From: Bacillus sp. AZ43
GTDB taxonomy: Bacteria > Actinomycetota > Actinomycetes > Mycobacteriales > Geodermatophilaceae
DNA: 64,000 nucleotides
Direction: 5' to 3'
NCBI GenBank assembly: GCA_004570425.1
Contig: SPQJ01000002.1
Location: 124,001-188,000, forward strand
Position 1 is the stretch's first letter. Each line of letters opens with the position of its first letter. Of the stretch, positions 27,013 through 36,433 are shown piece by piece. The notes under the pieces are model-generated. The model made no database searches. It saw only the letters and a program-made list of their open reading frames with translations, and was not told where the DNA came from. A program made the position numbers and the translations under genes.

Positions 27013-28511
27013 CCCTGCGCCCCGCCGCGACCGGTCGAGAGCGGGGCCGATTCCCGGCCCGCCACGCGACCGCTCGGCTGGTCGCGGGCCTGCTCCTTGA
27101 GCGCCTCGAAGAACGAGCTCGCCCAGTGGTCCAGGTCGTTCTTCGCCAGGTGGCGGCGCATCGCCCGCATCCGCTTGGCGCCCTCGGCCGGCTCCATGCG
27201 CAACGCGCGCAGCAGCTGGTTCTTCACCCCGGCGATGTCGTGCGGGTTCACCAGGAATGCCTGCTTCAGCTCCGCCGCGGCGCCGGCGAACTCGGAGAGG
27301 ACCAGGGCCCCGCCGAGGTCCCCGCGGGCCGCGACGTACTCCTTCGCCACCAGGTTCATGCCGTCGCGGTAGGGGGTGACGAGCATGACGTCCGCGGCCC
27401 GGTAGAGCGCGGCCAGCTCCTCCCGCGGCATCGACTGGTTGAAGTAGTGCACGGCGGGCCCGGCGATCGAGCCGAAGACGCCGTTGATGTGCCCGACCTG
27501 CTGCTCGATCTGCTCACGCATGTGCACGTAGTGCTCGACCCGTTCCCGGCTGGGCGTGGCCACCTGCACCATCACCGTGTCGGGGGCTTCGACCGCGCCG
27601 TCCTCGAGCAGTTCCTGGAACGCGTTGAGGCGCACGCCGATGCCCTTGGTGTAGTCGAGCCGGTCGACACCCAGGATGATCTTGGACGGGTTGCCGAGCT
27701 CCTTGCGGATCTCCTCGGCGCGGGCCAGCACCTCGGGGGAGCGGGCCAGCTCGTCGAAGGACGCGACGTCGATCGAGATCGGGAAGGCGCGCGCGGCCAC
27801 CGTGCGGCCGTCGTACTCGATGAGGTGCCGGCGGGCCGGCAGGTCGTGCAGTCGGCGGGCCAGCTGTACGAAGTTCAGCGCCGCGGCCGGGCGCTGGAAC
27901 CCGACCAGGTCGGCACCGAGCAGCCCCTCGACGATGGCCGACCGCCACGGGAGCTGGGTGAACAGCTCGTAGGGCGGGAACGGGATGTGCAGGAAGAAGC
28001 CGATGGTCAGGTCGGGCCGCTGCTGGCGGAGCAGGGCCGGGACCAGCTGCAACTGGTAGTCGTGCACCCAGACGATGGCGTTCTCGGCGGCCACGGCCGC
28101 GGCCCGCTCGGCGAAGCGCTTGTTGACCTGGACGTAGGTGTCCCACCAGGTCCGGTGGTACTCCGGCTTCTCGACGACGTCGTGGTAGAGCGGCCACAGC
28201 GAGGCGTTCGACATGCCCTCGTAGTAGCGGTCGACCTCCTCCTCCGACAGCGGCACCGGGATCAGCGACATGCCGCCGGACTCGAAGGGCTCGGGCGCCT
28301 CACCGGCCGAGCCCGACCAGCCGACCCACGCGCCACCCCGGCCGGCGACGAAGGGCTCCAGGGCGGTGACCAGCCCGCCGGGGCTGCGCTGCCAGCGGGT
28401 GGTGCCGTCGGCGTCCGTGACCTGGTCGACCGGCAGCCGGTTCGCCACGACGACGACCGGGCTGTCCGCGTCGAGCGCGCCCATCGCGTCGTTCCCCGTG
28501 TTGTCCGCCAT
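27009..28511 (-). CDS. otsA: Trehalose-6-phosphate synthase
   Basis: This glycosyltransferase (family GT20) joins UDP-glucose and glucose-6-phosphate. The 500-residue length is standard. Visible motifs include [12 protein letters not shown] at the N-terminus, [15 protein letters not shown] and [27 protein letters not shown], and the nucleotide-sugar site [16 protein letters not shown]. The start is ATG 28511, which leaves only 13 nt after crcB. Trehalose protects against drying and osmotic stress. Order of transcription is crcB-crcB-otsA-otsB. Confidence 0.95.
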   Translation of the reverse strand: MADNTGNDAMGALDADSPVVVVANRLPVDQVTDADGTTRWQRSPGGLVTALEPFVAGRGGAWVGWSGSAGEAPEPFESGGMSLIPVPLSEEEVDRYYEGMSNASLWPLYHDVVEKPEYHRTWWDTYVQVNKRFAERAAAVAAENAIVWVHDYQLQLVPALLRQQRPDLTIGFFLHIPFPPYELFTQLPWRSAIVEGLLGADLVGFQRPAAALNFVQLARRLHDLPARRHLIEYDGRTVAARAFPISIDVASFDELARSPEVLARAEEIRKELGNPSKIILGVDRLDYTKGIGVRLNAFQELLEDGAVEAPDTVMVQVATPSRERVEHYVHMREQIEQQVGHINGVFGSIAGPAVHYFNQSMPREELAALYRAADVMLVTPYRDGMNLVAKEYVAARGDLGGALVLSEFAGAAAELKQAFLVNPHDIAGVKNQLLRALRMEPAEGAKRMRAMRRHLAKNDLDHWASSFFEALKEQARDQPSGRVAGRESAPLSTGRGGAQG

Positions 28512-28524
28512 ACCGGTGTCGACC

Positions 28525-28875
28525 CTATCCGGACAGCGCGTACCCGGCTGCCGCGGCTCCGACACCGAGCACCAGCGTGGCCGTGAGATAGGCGGCGGCG
28601 CGCGCCCCCGACCGGTCCTCCCGCAGCCGGACGGCGTCCGCGCCGAAGGTCGAGAAGGTGGTGAGGGTGCCGCAGAGGCCGGCGCCCACGAGGGCGAGCA
28701 CCCACGCCGGGACGCCACCGGCGCCGACCAGGACACCCAGGACGGCGCTGCCGGCGACGTTGACCGCGAGCGTGCCGGCCGCCGGGTCGCGGCCGTCCCG
28801 CCCGGCCAGACGGGTGACCAGCAGGCGCAGGGGCGCGCCGACCAGGGCCCCCGCGACCACGAGCAGCGGCGTCAC
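28525..28875 (-). CDS. crcB: Fluoride channel/exporter CrcB (Fluc), second subunit
   Basis: This 116-residue protein has four membrane segments and is a complete Fluc subunit. The hallmark [13 protein letters not shown] is at about residues 67-79, and [11 protein letters not shown] carries the conserved Asn near residue 38. Fluc proteins work as dual-topology dimers; the neighbouring crcB gene probably supplies the other half of a heterodimer. The GTG 28875 start overlaps the upstream crcB stop by 4 nt. No fluoride riboswitch was recognised upstream. Confidence 0.9.
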   Translation of the reverse strand: MTPLLVVAGALVGAPLRLLVTRLAGRDGRDPAAGTLAVNVAGSAVLGVLVGAGGVPAWVLALVGAGLCGTLTTFSTFGADAVRLREDRSGARAAAYLTATLVLGVGAAAAGYALSG

Positions 28876-29246
28876 GGCGCGGCCCTCCGCACCGAGCGGC
28901 CACCGAGCACGACCGCCGCGACACCGCCGACGACCGACACCAGCAGGTACCCGGCGGCCACGGCCGCGGCGCCGTCGTCCACCAGCGCGACGACCTCCAC
29001 GGCGAAGGCGGAATAGGTGGTGAAGCCCCCGAGCACGCCGACGGCGAGGAACGGCCGTGCCCACGCCGGTTCGGGGGACCGGGCGGCGAGGACGGCGAGC
29101 AGGATCCCGATCAGGAAGCAGCCGGCGAGGTTGACCAGCATCGTGGCCCACGGCCAGCCGCCGGGGGAGGCGGGGAGCGCCTCCGCCAGTGCCCAGCGGG
29201 CCAGGGCGCCCAGCGCGCCGCCGAGCGCCGCCAGGAGATACGCCAC
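28872..29246 (-). CDS. crcB: Fluoride channel/exporter CrcB (Fluc), first subunit
   Basis: The product is 124 residues from GTG 29246, preceded by GGGGAGGGCGGGG. Four hydrophobic segments are present, with GGFTTYSAFAVEV as the family signature and MLVNLAGCFLIG with the pore Asn. It differs in sequence from the second crcB, as expected for subunits inserted in opposite orientations. It is the first gene of the crcB-crcB-otsA-otsB unit and divergent from the racemase gene 93 bp away. Confidence 0.9.
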   Translation of the reverse strand: MAYLLAALGGALGALARWALAEALPASPGGWPWATMLVNLAGCFLIGILLAVLAARSPEPAWARPFLAVGVLGGFTTYSAFAVEVVALVDDGAAAVAAGYLLVSVVGGVAAVVLGGRSVRRAAP

Positions 29247-29339
29247 GTCCCCGCCCTCCCCGGCCGGCGGTCCCGGCGTACGGCAGCATGCGGGCAACAG
29301 GGTCGCACGGGCGCGACCCGGGGCATCGGAGGTGGAGCC

Positions 29340-30437
29340 GTGGGGCCGCTGCGGGGCGTACGGGTCGTCGAGTTCGCCGGGCTGGGGCCGGGCCCGTTCT
29401 GCGGCATGCTCCTGGCCGACCTGGGTGCCGACGTGGTCCGGATCGACCGGAAGGGCAGCCGCGGCGGGCTGCTCGGCTCGCTGGGGGCGACGTCGCTGCT
29501 CGACCGGGGCAAGCGGTCGATCGCGCTCGACCTCAAGGACCCCGACGACCTGGCCGTCGTCCGGGCGCTGGTGGAGCGGGCCGACGTCCTGCTCGAGGGC
29601 TTCCGGCCCGGCGTCATGGAGCGCCTCGGGCTGGGGCCCGAGGAACTGCTCGCCCTGAAGCCGGCGCTGGTCTACGGCCGGATGACCGGCTGGGGGCAGA
29701 GCGGCCCGCTGGCGCCGACCGCCGGGCACGACATCGGCTACATCGCGCTGACCGGCGCGCTGGGCGCGTCGGGCCGGCCGGACGAGCGGCCCGCGCCACC
29801 GCTGAACCTGCTCGGCGACTTCGGCGGCGGGGGAGTGTTCCTCGCGCTGGGCGCGGTGGCCGCGCTGGCGCACGCCCGCGCCACGGGGGAGGGGCAGGTC
29901 GTCGACGCCGCGATCGTCGACGGCACCGCCGTCCTCACCACGATGATCCACGGGATGCTCGACGCCGGCGTGTGGACCGATCGGCGCGGCCGGAACCTGC
30001 TCGACACCGGGGCGCCGTTCTACGACGTCTACCGCTGCGCCGACGGGGAGTTCCTCGCCGTCGGCGCGCTGGAGGAGCAGTTCTACGCGGCGCTGCTGAC
30101 CGGCCTCGGCCTCGCCGGCGACGAGTCGCTGCCCGACCGCACCGACCCCCGGGAGTGGCCGGCGCTGCGCGAGCGGTTCACACAGGTGTTCGCGTCGCGG
30201 ACCCGAGCGCAGTGGTGGGAGGTCTTCGAGGGCACCGATGCCTGCGTGGCGCCGGTGTGGTCGCTGCGGGAGGCCACGCGCGACCCGCACAACGTCGAGC
30301 GGGGCGTGTTCGTCGAGGTCGACGGCGTCACGCAGCCCGCCGTCGCCCCCCGGTTCTCCGCCACCCCCGGCGCGGTCGGCAGCGTGCCCGCCCCCGGCCA
30401 GCACACCGACGAGATCCGCGCCGAACTCGGCCTGTAG
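29340..30437 (+). CDS. Alpha-methylacyl-CoA racemase (CaiB/BaiF family)
   Basis: This 365-residue family III CoA-transferase fold protein starts at GTG 29340 after GGAGGTGGAG. It resembles alpha-methylacyl-CoA racemase (AMACR/Mcr), which interconverts the 2R/2S forms of 2-methylacyl-CoA. The likely catalytic His is in GHDIGYIALTGAL and the Asp in LLGDFGGGG, with FRPGVMERLGLGPEEL upstream. AMACR enzymes lack the CoA-transfer Asp of formyl-CoA transferase. The role is in branched-chain or sterol-side-chain fatty acid breakdown. It converges on the NAGGN synthetase gene with only 10 nt between stops. Confidence 0.85.
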   Translation: MGPLRGVRVVEFAGLGPGPFCGMLLADLGADVVRIDRKGSRGGLLGSLGATSLLDRGKRSIALDLKDPDDLAVVRALVERADVLLEGFRPGVMERLGLGPEELLALKPALVYGRMTGWGQSGPLAPTAGHDIGYIALTGALGASGRPDERPAPPLNLLGDFGGGGVFLALGAVAALAHARATGEGQVVDAAIVDGTAVLTTMIHGMLDAGVWTDRRGRNLLDTGAPFYDVYRCADGEFLAVGALEEQFYAALLTGLGLAGDESLPDRTDPREWPALRERFTQVFASRTRAQWWEVFEGTDACVAPVWSLREATRDPHNVERGVFVEVDGVTQPAVAPRFSATPGAVGSVPAPGQHTDEIRAELGL

Positions 30438-30447
30438 GGAAAGTCCG

Positions 30448-32205
30448 CTAGCGCCGGCGGGTCTCGGGGAAGAGCAGGTCGACGAAGCGCTCCGCGACCG
30501 GCTGGGGCTCGTGGTTGGCCAGCCCCGGCCGCTCGTTGGCCTCGATGAACACGTAGTCGGGGCCGGCGACGTCGGGCACGAGGAAGTCGATCCCGGTCAC
30601 GGGGATCCCCAGCGCCTCGGCGGCGCGGATCGCCGCCTCGGCGATCTCGGGGTGCAGCCGGTCGGTGACGTCCTCGATGGTGCCGCCGGTGTGCAGGTTC
30701 GCCGTGCGCCGGACCTGCACCCGCTCGCCGTTCGGCGGCACGTCGTCCATGGCGTAGCCCGCCTCCGCGACCACCTCGGCGGTGGTGTCGTCCAGCGGGA
30801 TCCGCGACTCACCGCCGGTGGCCCGCTCCCTCCGCCGGCTGGTGGACCGCACCAGGTCGGCGACGGCGTGCCGGCCGTCCCCGACGACCTCGGCCGGGCG
30901 GCGGACGGCGGCGGCCACGACCTCCCGGTCGATGACGACGACCCGCAGGTCCTCCCCGTCCACCCGCTCCTCGACCAGCACGTCGGGGCAGAACTGCAGC
31001 GCGAGGGCGACCGCCCGCTCCAGCGTCGCCTCGTCCTTCACGCCCACCGTGATGCCCCGGCCCTGCTCGCCGCGGGCGGGCTTGACCACCACGTCGCCCA
31101 CACCGCGCAGCAGGGCACGCGCGTCGTCGAGGTCGCCGTCGCAGGCCAGCGCCCCCTGGGCCACCCGGACGCCGGCCCGACGCATGATCCGCCGGGTCAC
31201 CCGCTTGTCGTCGCAGCGGCTCATGGCCACGGCGGTGGTGAACTCCGACAGCGACTCGCGGGTGAGGACCGACCGGCCGCCCAGCGTCAGGCGCATCTCG
31301 CCCCACTCGGCGTCGGTGACCTCCACCCGGATCCCCCGGCGCAGCGCCTCCTCGGCGATGATCAGCGCGTAGGGGTTGAGCTTCTCCAGGCCGGGCGGGC
31401 GCGCGGCGAATAGCGGCGTGTTGATGGGGTTCTTGCGCTTGACGCAGACCGCCGAGATCCGGTCGAAGCCGAGCTTGCGGTAGAGCTTGATCGCCGGGGT
31501 GTTGTCGTGCATCACCGAGAGGTCGAGGTAGGCGCGCCCCCGTGCCACGTACCGCTCGGCGAGCACCCGCACCAGCGCCTCGCCGGTGCCGGGCGGGGCG
31601 TCCTGCTTGTCGGCGACCAGGCACCACAGGCTGGTGCCGCCCTCCGGGTCGCCGAAGGCCAGCACGTGGTCGACGCCGGTGACGGTGCCGACGATCTTGC
31701 CGGTGCGGGTGTCCTCCGCGACCAGGTAGGTGAAGGTGCGGGTGCGGTGGTTGGCCCACATGGTCTCGGCGTCGGCGGCGACCATCCCGTTGCGGGAGTA
31801 CAGCTCGTTGATCGCCTCCATCTCCGCCTGCGAGGTCACCGTGCGGACGAAGACGCCGCGGATCACGTCCGGCCGGGGGCGGTAGCGGTGCAGGTCCAGC
31901 CGGTAGGTGAGCGACGGGTCGATGAACAGCTCGTCGGGCGCCATGCCCACCAGGACCTGGGGGTCGCGCGGGTAGACGCAGATGTCGCGCCGCCCGGTCT
32001 CCTCGGCCCGGAGCACGTCGACGATGCGGTCCAGGTCCTTGAACGTCTGCCCGAAGGCGAGCTGCCCCCAGCCGAGGTCGACGACGACGTCGCTCGCCAT
32101 GCCCTCGATCTCGTGCGCCGTGGGCTCGCGCCAGGAGCGGCTGGTCAGCTCGGGGGTGGGCGTCACCGCCGTGCGGCGGCGGTGACCGGCCAGCCGGGGT
32201 GCCAT
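30448..32205 (-). CDS. ngg: N-acetylglutaminylglutamine synthetase (GNAT + ATP-grasp fusion)
   Basis: The product is 585 residues. ATG 32205 is preferred: GAGGAG lies 6 nt upstream, whereas GTG 32223 and ATG 32211 have poorer spacing. The N-terminal GNAT acetyltransferase domain is about residues 100-270 (SLWCLVADKQDAPPGTGEAL, KLYRKLGFDRISAV). The C-terminal ATP-grasp domain is about 310-585 (VVKPARGEQGRGITVGV, FIEANERPGL). This two-domain enzyme makes N-acetylglutaminylglutamine, which the neighbouring amidotransferase converts to the osmoprotectant amide NAGGN. The gene begins 10 nt after that amidotransferase. Confidence 0.9.
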   Translation of the reverse strand: MAPRLAGHRRRTAVTPTPELTSRSWREPTAHEIEGMASDVVVDLGWGQLAFGQTFKDLDRIVDVLRAEETGRRDICVYPRDPQVLVGMAPDELFIDPSLTYRLDLHRYRPRPDVIRGVFVRTVTSQAEMEAINELYSRNGMVAADAETMWANHRTRTFTYLVAEDTRTGKIVGTVTGVDHVLAFGDPEGGTSLWCLVADKQDAPPGTGEALVRVLAERYVARGRAYLDLSVMHDNTPAIKLYRKLGFDRISAVCVKRKNPINTPLFAARPPGLEKLNPYALIIAEEALRRGIRVEVTDAEWGEMRLTLGGRSVLTRESLSEFTTAVAMSRCDDKRVTRRIMRRAGVRVAQGALACDGDLDDARALLRGVGDVVVKPARGEQGRGITVGVKDEATLERAVALALQFCPDVLVEERVDGEDLRVVVIDREVVAAAVRRPAEVVGDGRHAVADLVRSTSRRRERATGGESRIPLDDTTAEVVAEAGYAMDDVPPNGERVQVRRTANLHTGGTIEDVTDRLHPEIAEAAIRAAEALGIPVTGIDFLVPDVAGPDYVFIEANERPGLANHEPQPVAERFVDLLFPETRRR

Positions 32206-32215
32206 GGTCATCTCC

Positions 32216-34000
32216 TCAGACACCGTGCGTCTGCAGCCACAGCTCGAGCAGACCGAGCTGCCAGAGTTTGTTGCCGCGCAGCGGGGTCAGCTCGCCGTTG
32301 GGGTCGGCGAGCAGCGTGTCGACGTACTCGGGGCGGAACAGCCCGCGGTCACGGGCGGCGTCGCTCGCCAGGGCGTCCTTCACCAGGCCGAGGACCTTGC
32401 CCTCGAGGTGGGTGATCGCCGGGACGGGGAAGTAGCCCTTGGGCCGGTCGATGACCTCCGGCGGGATGATCCGGCGGCCGATCGCCTTGAGGATGCCCTT
32501 GCCGCCGTCGGCCAGCTTCAGCTCCGGCGGGCACAGCGCCGCGAGCTCGACCAGGTCGTGGTCGAGGAACGGCACCCGCGCCTCCAGCCCCCAGGCCATG
32601 GACATGTTGTCCACGCGCTTGACCGGGTCGTCGACGAGCATGATCTCGCTGTCGAGGCGCAGCGCGGCGTCGACGGCGGTCTCCGCGCCCGGCCGCGACA
32701 TGTGCTCGCGGACGAACGCCAGGCTCGGGTCCTCGGACAGGGCGTAGCGGTCGGAGACGACCGAGCGCATCTGGGCGTGGTCGCGGTCGAAGAACGCCCG
32801 CGCATACTTCTCGACGGCCTCCTCCCGGCCGGCGCCGGCCAGCGGCGGGTACCAGTGGTAGCCGGCGAAGACCTCGTCGGCGCCCTGCCCGGACTGGACG
32901 ACGCGGATGGTCTCGCTGACCCGCTCGCTGAGCAGGTCGAAGGCGACGACGTCGTGGCTGACCATGGGCTCGGCCATGGCCCCGATGGCGTGCCCGAGCG
33001 CGGCGGACAGCTCGTCGGAGCTCACCCGGATGCGGTGGTGGTCGGTGGCGAAGTGGTCGGCGATGACGTCGGAGTAGGCGAACTCGTCGCCCTCCCGCCC
33101 ACCGACGGACTCGAAGCCGATGGAGTAGGTGGCCAGGCCGGTCTGGCCCTCCTGCGCGAGCAGGCCGACGATCAGGCTGGAGTCCAGTCCGCCGGAGAGC
33201 AGCACGCCCACCGGGATGTCGGCCACCAGCCGGCGGCGGACGGCCACCCGGAGGGACTCCTCGACCGCGTCCTCCCAGTCGCGCGCGGTCCAGTTCGCGT
33301 GCTCCGGGCGGCGCTCGTAGGTGGCGTTCCAGTAGCGCTCCTCGCGGCTGCTGCCGTCGGCCTCGATGATCCGCAGCGTGGCGGGGGGCAGCTTGCGGAC
33401 GCCGGTGAGGATGGTCCGCGGCGCCGGGACGACGGCGTGCCAGGTCAGGTAGTGGTGCAGCGCGACCGGGTCGATCGAGGTGTCGACGTCACCGGCCTTG
33501 AGCAGCGCCGGGAGCGTGGAGGCGAACCGCAGGCGCCTCCCCGGCTCCTCGGAGAGGTAGAGCGGCTTGATCCCGAGCCGGTCGCGGGCCATGACGATCC
33601 GGCCGGTGTCGCGCTCGTGGATGACGAACGCGAACATCCCGTGCAGGTGGGAGACGACGTCGGGACCCCAGTGGTGGTAGCCCTTGAGGATCACCTCGGT
33701 GTCGCTGTGCGAGAAGAACCGGTAGCCGTGCCCCTCGAGCTCGGCCCGCAGCTCCTGGTAGTCGTAGATGCAGCCGTTGAAGACCGCGGTCAGGCCCAGC
33801 TCGTTGTCGACCATCGGCTGCGAGCCGCAGGTGGACAGGTCGATGACCGACAGCCGGCGGTGCCCGAACGCCACCCGCCCGTTGCTCCACGAGCCCTGCC
33901 CGTCCGGACCGCGGGGGACCAGTGACTCGACCATGCGGGCGACCGCGGTCGTGTCGGCCAGTGAGCCGTCGAACGTGATCTCGCCACAGAGGCCGCACAT
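32216..34000 (-). CDS. N-acetylglutaminylglutamine amidotransferase (asparagine-synthetase-like)
   Basis: This 594-residue class II glutamine amidotransferase starts at ATG 34000, so that Cys2 of MCGLCGE becomes the N-terminal nucleophile. The glutaminase half has LVPRGPDGQG and FNGCIYDYQEL. The synthetase half has the PP-loop VLLSGGLDSSLIVGLL near residue 265 and VRVVQSGQGADEVFAGY-type residues further on. Plain asparagine synthetase B is similar, but the tight pairing with the GNAT/ATP-grasp gene identifies the NAGGN pathway. A strong hairpin (34067-34119) separates it from the subtilase gene upstream. Confidence 0.88.
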   Translation of the reverse strand: MCGLCGEITFDGSLADTTAVARMVESLVPRGPDGQGSWSNGRVAFGHRRLSVIDLSTCGSQPMVDNELGLTAVFNGCIYDYQELRAELEGHGYRFFSHSDTEVILKGYHHWGPDVVSHLHGMFAFVIHERDTGRIVMARDRLGIKPLYLSEEPGRRLRFASTLPALLKAGDVDTSIDPVALHHYLTWHAVVPAPRTILTGVRKLPPATLRIIEADGSSREERYWNATYERRPEHANWTARDWEDAVEESLRVAVRRRLVADIPVGVLLSGGLDSSLIVGLLAQEGQTGLATYSIGFESVGGREGDEFAYSDVIADHFATDHHRIRVSSDELSAALGHAIGAMAEPMVSHDVVAFDLLSERVSETIRVVQSGQGADEVFAGYHWYPPLAGAGREEAVEKYARAFFDRDHAQMRSVVSDRYALSEDPSLAFVREHMSRPGAETAVDAALRLDSEIMLVDDPVKRVDNMSMAWGLEARVPFLDHDLVELAALCPPELKLADGGKGILKAIGRRIIPPEVIDRPKGYFPVPAITHLEGKVLGLVKDALASDAARDRGLFRPEYVDTLLADPNGELTPLRGNKLWQLGLLELWLQTHGV

Positions 34001-34066
34001 GCACTCTGATCTAACCCGCGAGGAGCCGTCCACGCGCGCCGAGACCAAGATCACCCCACCCGCAGG

Positions 34067-34119
34067 CCCCCCCTGCCGGGTCCCGCCGCGAGCGTGCGAG
34101 CGGTGGGGGGCAGGGGGGG
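34067..34119 (-). terminator. Terminator of the subtilase gene
   Basis: CCCCCCCTGCC (34067-34077) pairs perfectly with GGCAGGGGGGG (34109-34119). The loop can also pair partly inside. It lies 8 nt past the subtilase stop, upstream of the NAGGN genes. Confidence 0.7.
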
Positions 34120-34126
34120 TCCTTTC

Positions 34127-35596
34127 TCAGCTTCCGGTGAGCCGCGCGATCGCCGCGACGACGTCGACCAGGCCGGTGCCCTTGTCGTAGGACGTCGGGT
34201 ACCCGCCCACCGTCGCGTAGGGGGCGCCGTCGGTGAACCGGTGGGTGGTGCCCTTCAGCGCGGCCTCGATCTCCGCCGGCGTCGCGGTGGGATCGGCCTC
34301 GAACAGCTGGGCCACGATGCCGGCGACGTGCGGCGCGGCCATCGACGTCCCGCTGATCGTGTTGAAGGTGCCGAGGTCCAGGAGACCGGGGCCGTTGCGC
34401 GGGTCCAGCCCGGTGGCGCAGATCGGCAGGGTCAGCCGGCAGGACGACGTGATGTTCTCGCCGGGCGCGGACAGGTCCGGCCAGGTGGACGGGTCGGCCG
34501 ACGCCCCGCGCGAGGAGTACTCGCTGACCACGCCGTCCCGGGTGCCGGTGTCCTGGTCGAAGTAGGAGGCGACCGACAGGATGCCGCCGGTCGGGTCCTG
34601 GCCCGGCGGGTTGGTCAGCGAGGCCGAGCCGTCCCCGCCGTCGTTCCCCGCCGCCCAGACCGTGACGACGCCCTCGGCGGCCAGCGCCCGCTGCAGCTTC
34701 ACCGTGGCGGAGTTCGGGTCGAACTCGCCGCCGCCGGAGGGGCCGTAGGAGTTGTTGGTGACCTTGATCGGCGGGCAGACGTCGGCGGGCACCCCGGCGC
34801 CGCAGGGCGCCTCGTGGTTCTCCAGGACCCAGTTCAGCGCCGCGTCGGCGCCCACGATGAGCAGCACGGCCCCGGTCGAGATCGACACGATGCTGGCGCC
34901 GGGCGCCGCCCCGGTCAGCCGGCCGCCGTCGGTCAGCGTCGTGGGCCGGCCGGCCACGATCCCGCTGACGTGCGTGCCGTGGCCGCCGACCGACAGGGTG
35001 TCGGTGTCGACGATCCCCGGCACGCGGACGACGCAGTCGGGCCCGGTGCCGGTCTCCACCAGGCACAGGCTCTTGAGGTTGGCGACGACGGCGCTGCTGC
35101 CGTCGGGGTTCCGGAAGTAGGGGTGCGTCGGGTCGATCCCGGAGTCGATGACCGCCACCGAGACGCCGCTGCCGTCGAGCGCGGTGCCGTCCGGCCCCGT
35201 CAGCGTGGACACGGCCTCGGCGCCGCGGGTCGCGGTGTTCGAGGTCTCCTGGCTGAACTCGATCGGGGCGTTGCCCTCCAGGTAGGTCACGCCCGGCTGC
35301 GTGCGGGCCGCCTCGATCTGCCCGGCGGTGCCGGACGCGACGACGACGCCGATCCGCTCGAACTCGGTGATCGTCCGCATGCCGGTGGCCGCGACAGCGG
35401 CGCGCGCCGCCGCGGCGTCGGTGCCGTGCACGAGGACGGTGGTGGTCCCGGTCAGCGCGGCCAGCTGGTCGGCCAGGAAGTCCTGGACCGGGGCGAGCGG
35501 CGCGGCCGGGGCGGCGGACGCGGGGGTGGCGGCGAGAGCGGCGACGACGACCGCCCCGCTGACGGCGCCGAGGAGTCGGCGGGACGAGCGGCGCAT
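34127..35596 (-). CDS. Secreted subtilisin-like serine protease (S8)
   Basis: The product is 489 residues from ATG 35596 with GGAGGG upstream. An N-terminal signal peptide (MRRSSRRLLGAVSGAVVVAA, cleavage probably after ASAAPA) shows export. A propeptide-like region runs to about residue 105. The catalytic triad is Asp in VAVIDSGIDPTHP, His in GGHGTHVSGIVAG and Ser in ISGTSMAAPHVAGI; the oxyanion Asn is in VWAAGNDGG. There is no transmembrane or cell-wall anchor at the C-terminus, so it is probably released. It follows the siderophore importer on the same strand by 78 nt. Role probably nutritional or in cell-surface processing. Confidence 0.9.
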   Translation of the reverse strand: MRRSSRRLLGAVSGAVVVAALAATPASAAPAAPLAPVQDFLADQLAALTGTTTVLVHGTDAAAARAAVAATGMRTITEFERIGVVVASGTAGQIEAARTQPGVTYLEGNAPIEFSQETSNTATRGAEAVSTLTGPDGTALDGSGVSVAVIDSGIDPTHPYFRNPDGSSAVVANLKSLCLVETGTGPDCVVRVPGIVDTDTLSVGGHGTHVSGIVAGRPTTLTDGGRLTGAAPGASIVSISTGAVLLIVGADAALNWVLENHEAPCGAGVPADVCPPIKVTNNSYGPSGGGEFDPNSATVKLQRALAAEGVVTVWAAGNDGGDGSASLTNPPGQDPTGGILSVASYFDQDTGTRDGVVSEYSSRGASADPSTWPDLSAPGENITSSCRLTLPICATGLDPRNGPGLLDLGTFNTISGTSMAAPHVAGIVAQLFEADPTATPAEIEAALKGTTHRFTDGAPYATVGGYPTSYDKGTGLVDVVAAIARLTGS

Positions 35597-35674
35597 GGGC
35601 CCTCCAGGCGGGACACGGCGATGTGTGCCCTGCCCCAACGACGGACCGGCCGCGGGGTTACCCGCGCGTAGCGA

Positions 35675-36433
35675 TCAGCCGTAGTAGAGGGCGACGGGCC
35701 GGCCGTCGATCTCCCGGACGTCGACCTCCGTGTCGTAGACGGTCGCCAGCACGTCGGGCCGCATGATCTCGCGCGCGGGCCCGTCGGCGACCACCCGGCC
35801 GTCGCGCATGGCCACGATGCGGTCGGCCCAGGTGGCCGCGAAGTTGACGTCGTGCAGCACGGTGACCACCCGCTTGCCGAGCTCGTCGGCCATCCTGCGC
35901 AGCAGCCGCATGATCTCGGTCATGTGCCGCAGGTCGAGGTTGTTCAGCGGCTCGTCGAGCAGGACGTACTTCGTGTCCTGGGCCAGCACCATCGCGATGA
36001 ACGCGCGCTGGCGCTGCCCACCCGACAGCTCGTCGAGGAACCTGGCCCGGTAGGGCTCGAGCTCCAGGTAGCTGATCGCGCGGTCGATGTGCTCGCGGTC
36101 CTCCACCGTGAGCCGGCCGCGGGAGTGCGGGAAGCGCCCGAACTCCACGAGGTCGTGCACGGTCAGCCGTGCCGCGACGTGGTTGTCCTGGCGCAGCACC
36201 GCGAGGCTCGTGGCCAGCGCCCCGGACGGCGTCGTCGAGATGTCCAGCCCGCCGACGGTCACCCGGCCGGCGTCGGGCCGGAGCAGCCGCCCCACGAGGC
36301 AGAACAGCGTCGACTTCCCGGCGCCGTTCGGCCCGATGAGCGCCGTCACGCCCTCGCCGCCGAAGCGGATCGAGACGTCGTCCACCACCGTGGTGCTGCC
36401 GTAGCGCTTGGTCACGTTCTCGAGCGCGATCAC
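35675..36433 (-). CDS. Siderophore/iron ABC transporter ATP-binding protein
   Basis: This 252-residue ATPase powers siderophore import. Walker A is GPNGAGKST near residue 35, the Q-loop is in VLRQDNH, the signature is LSGGQRQR, Walker B is YVLLDEPLNNLD and the H-loop is VLHDVN. It is closest in pattern to the FecE/YclP group. GTG 36433 overlaps the second permease stop by 4 nt. It is the last gene of the importer operon. Confidence 0.93.
   Translation of the reverse strand: MIALENVTKRYGSTTVVDDVSIRFGGEGVTALIGPNGAGKSTLFCLVGRLLRPDAGRVTVGGLDISTTPSGALATSLAVLRQDNHVAARLTVHDLVEFGRFPHSRGRLTVEDREHIDRAISYLELEPYRARFLDELSGGQRQRAFIAMVLAQDTKYVLLDEPLNNLDLRHMTEIMRLLRRMADELGKRVVTVLHDVNFAATWADRIVAMRDGRVVADGPAREIMRPDVLATVYDTEVDVREIDGRPVALYYG

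Noticed and set aside
29247-29339. Fluoride riboswitch before crcB
   Set aside because: The 93-bp leader lacks the conserved fluoride aptamer elements in either orientation.
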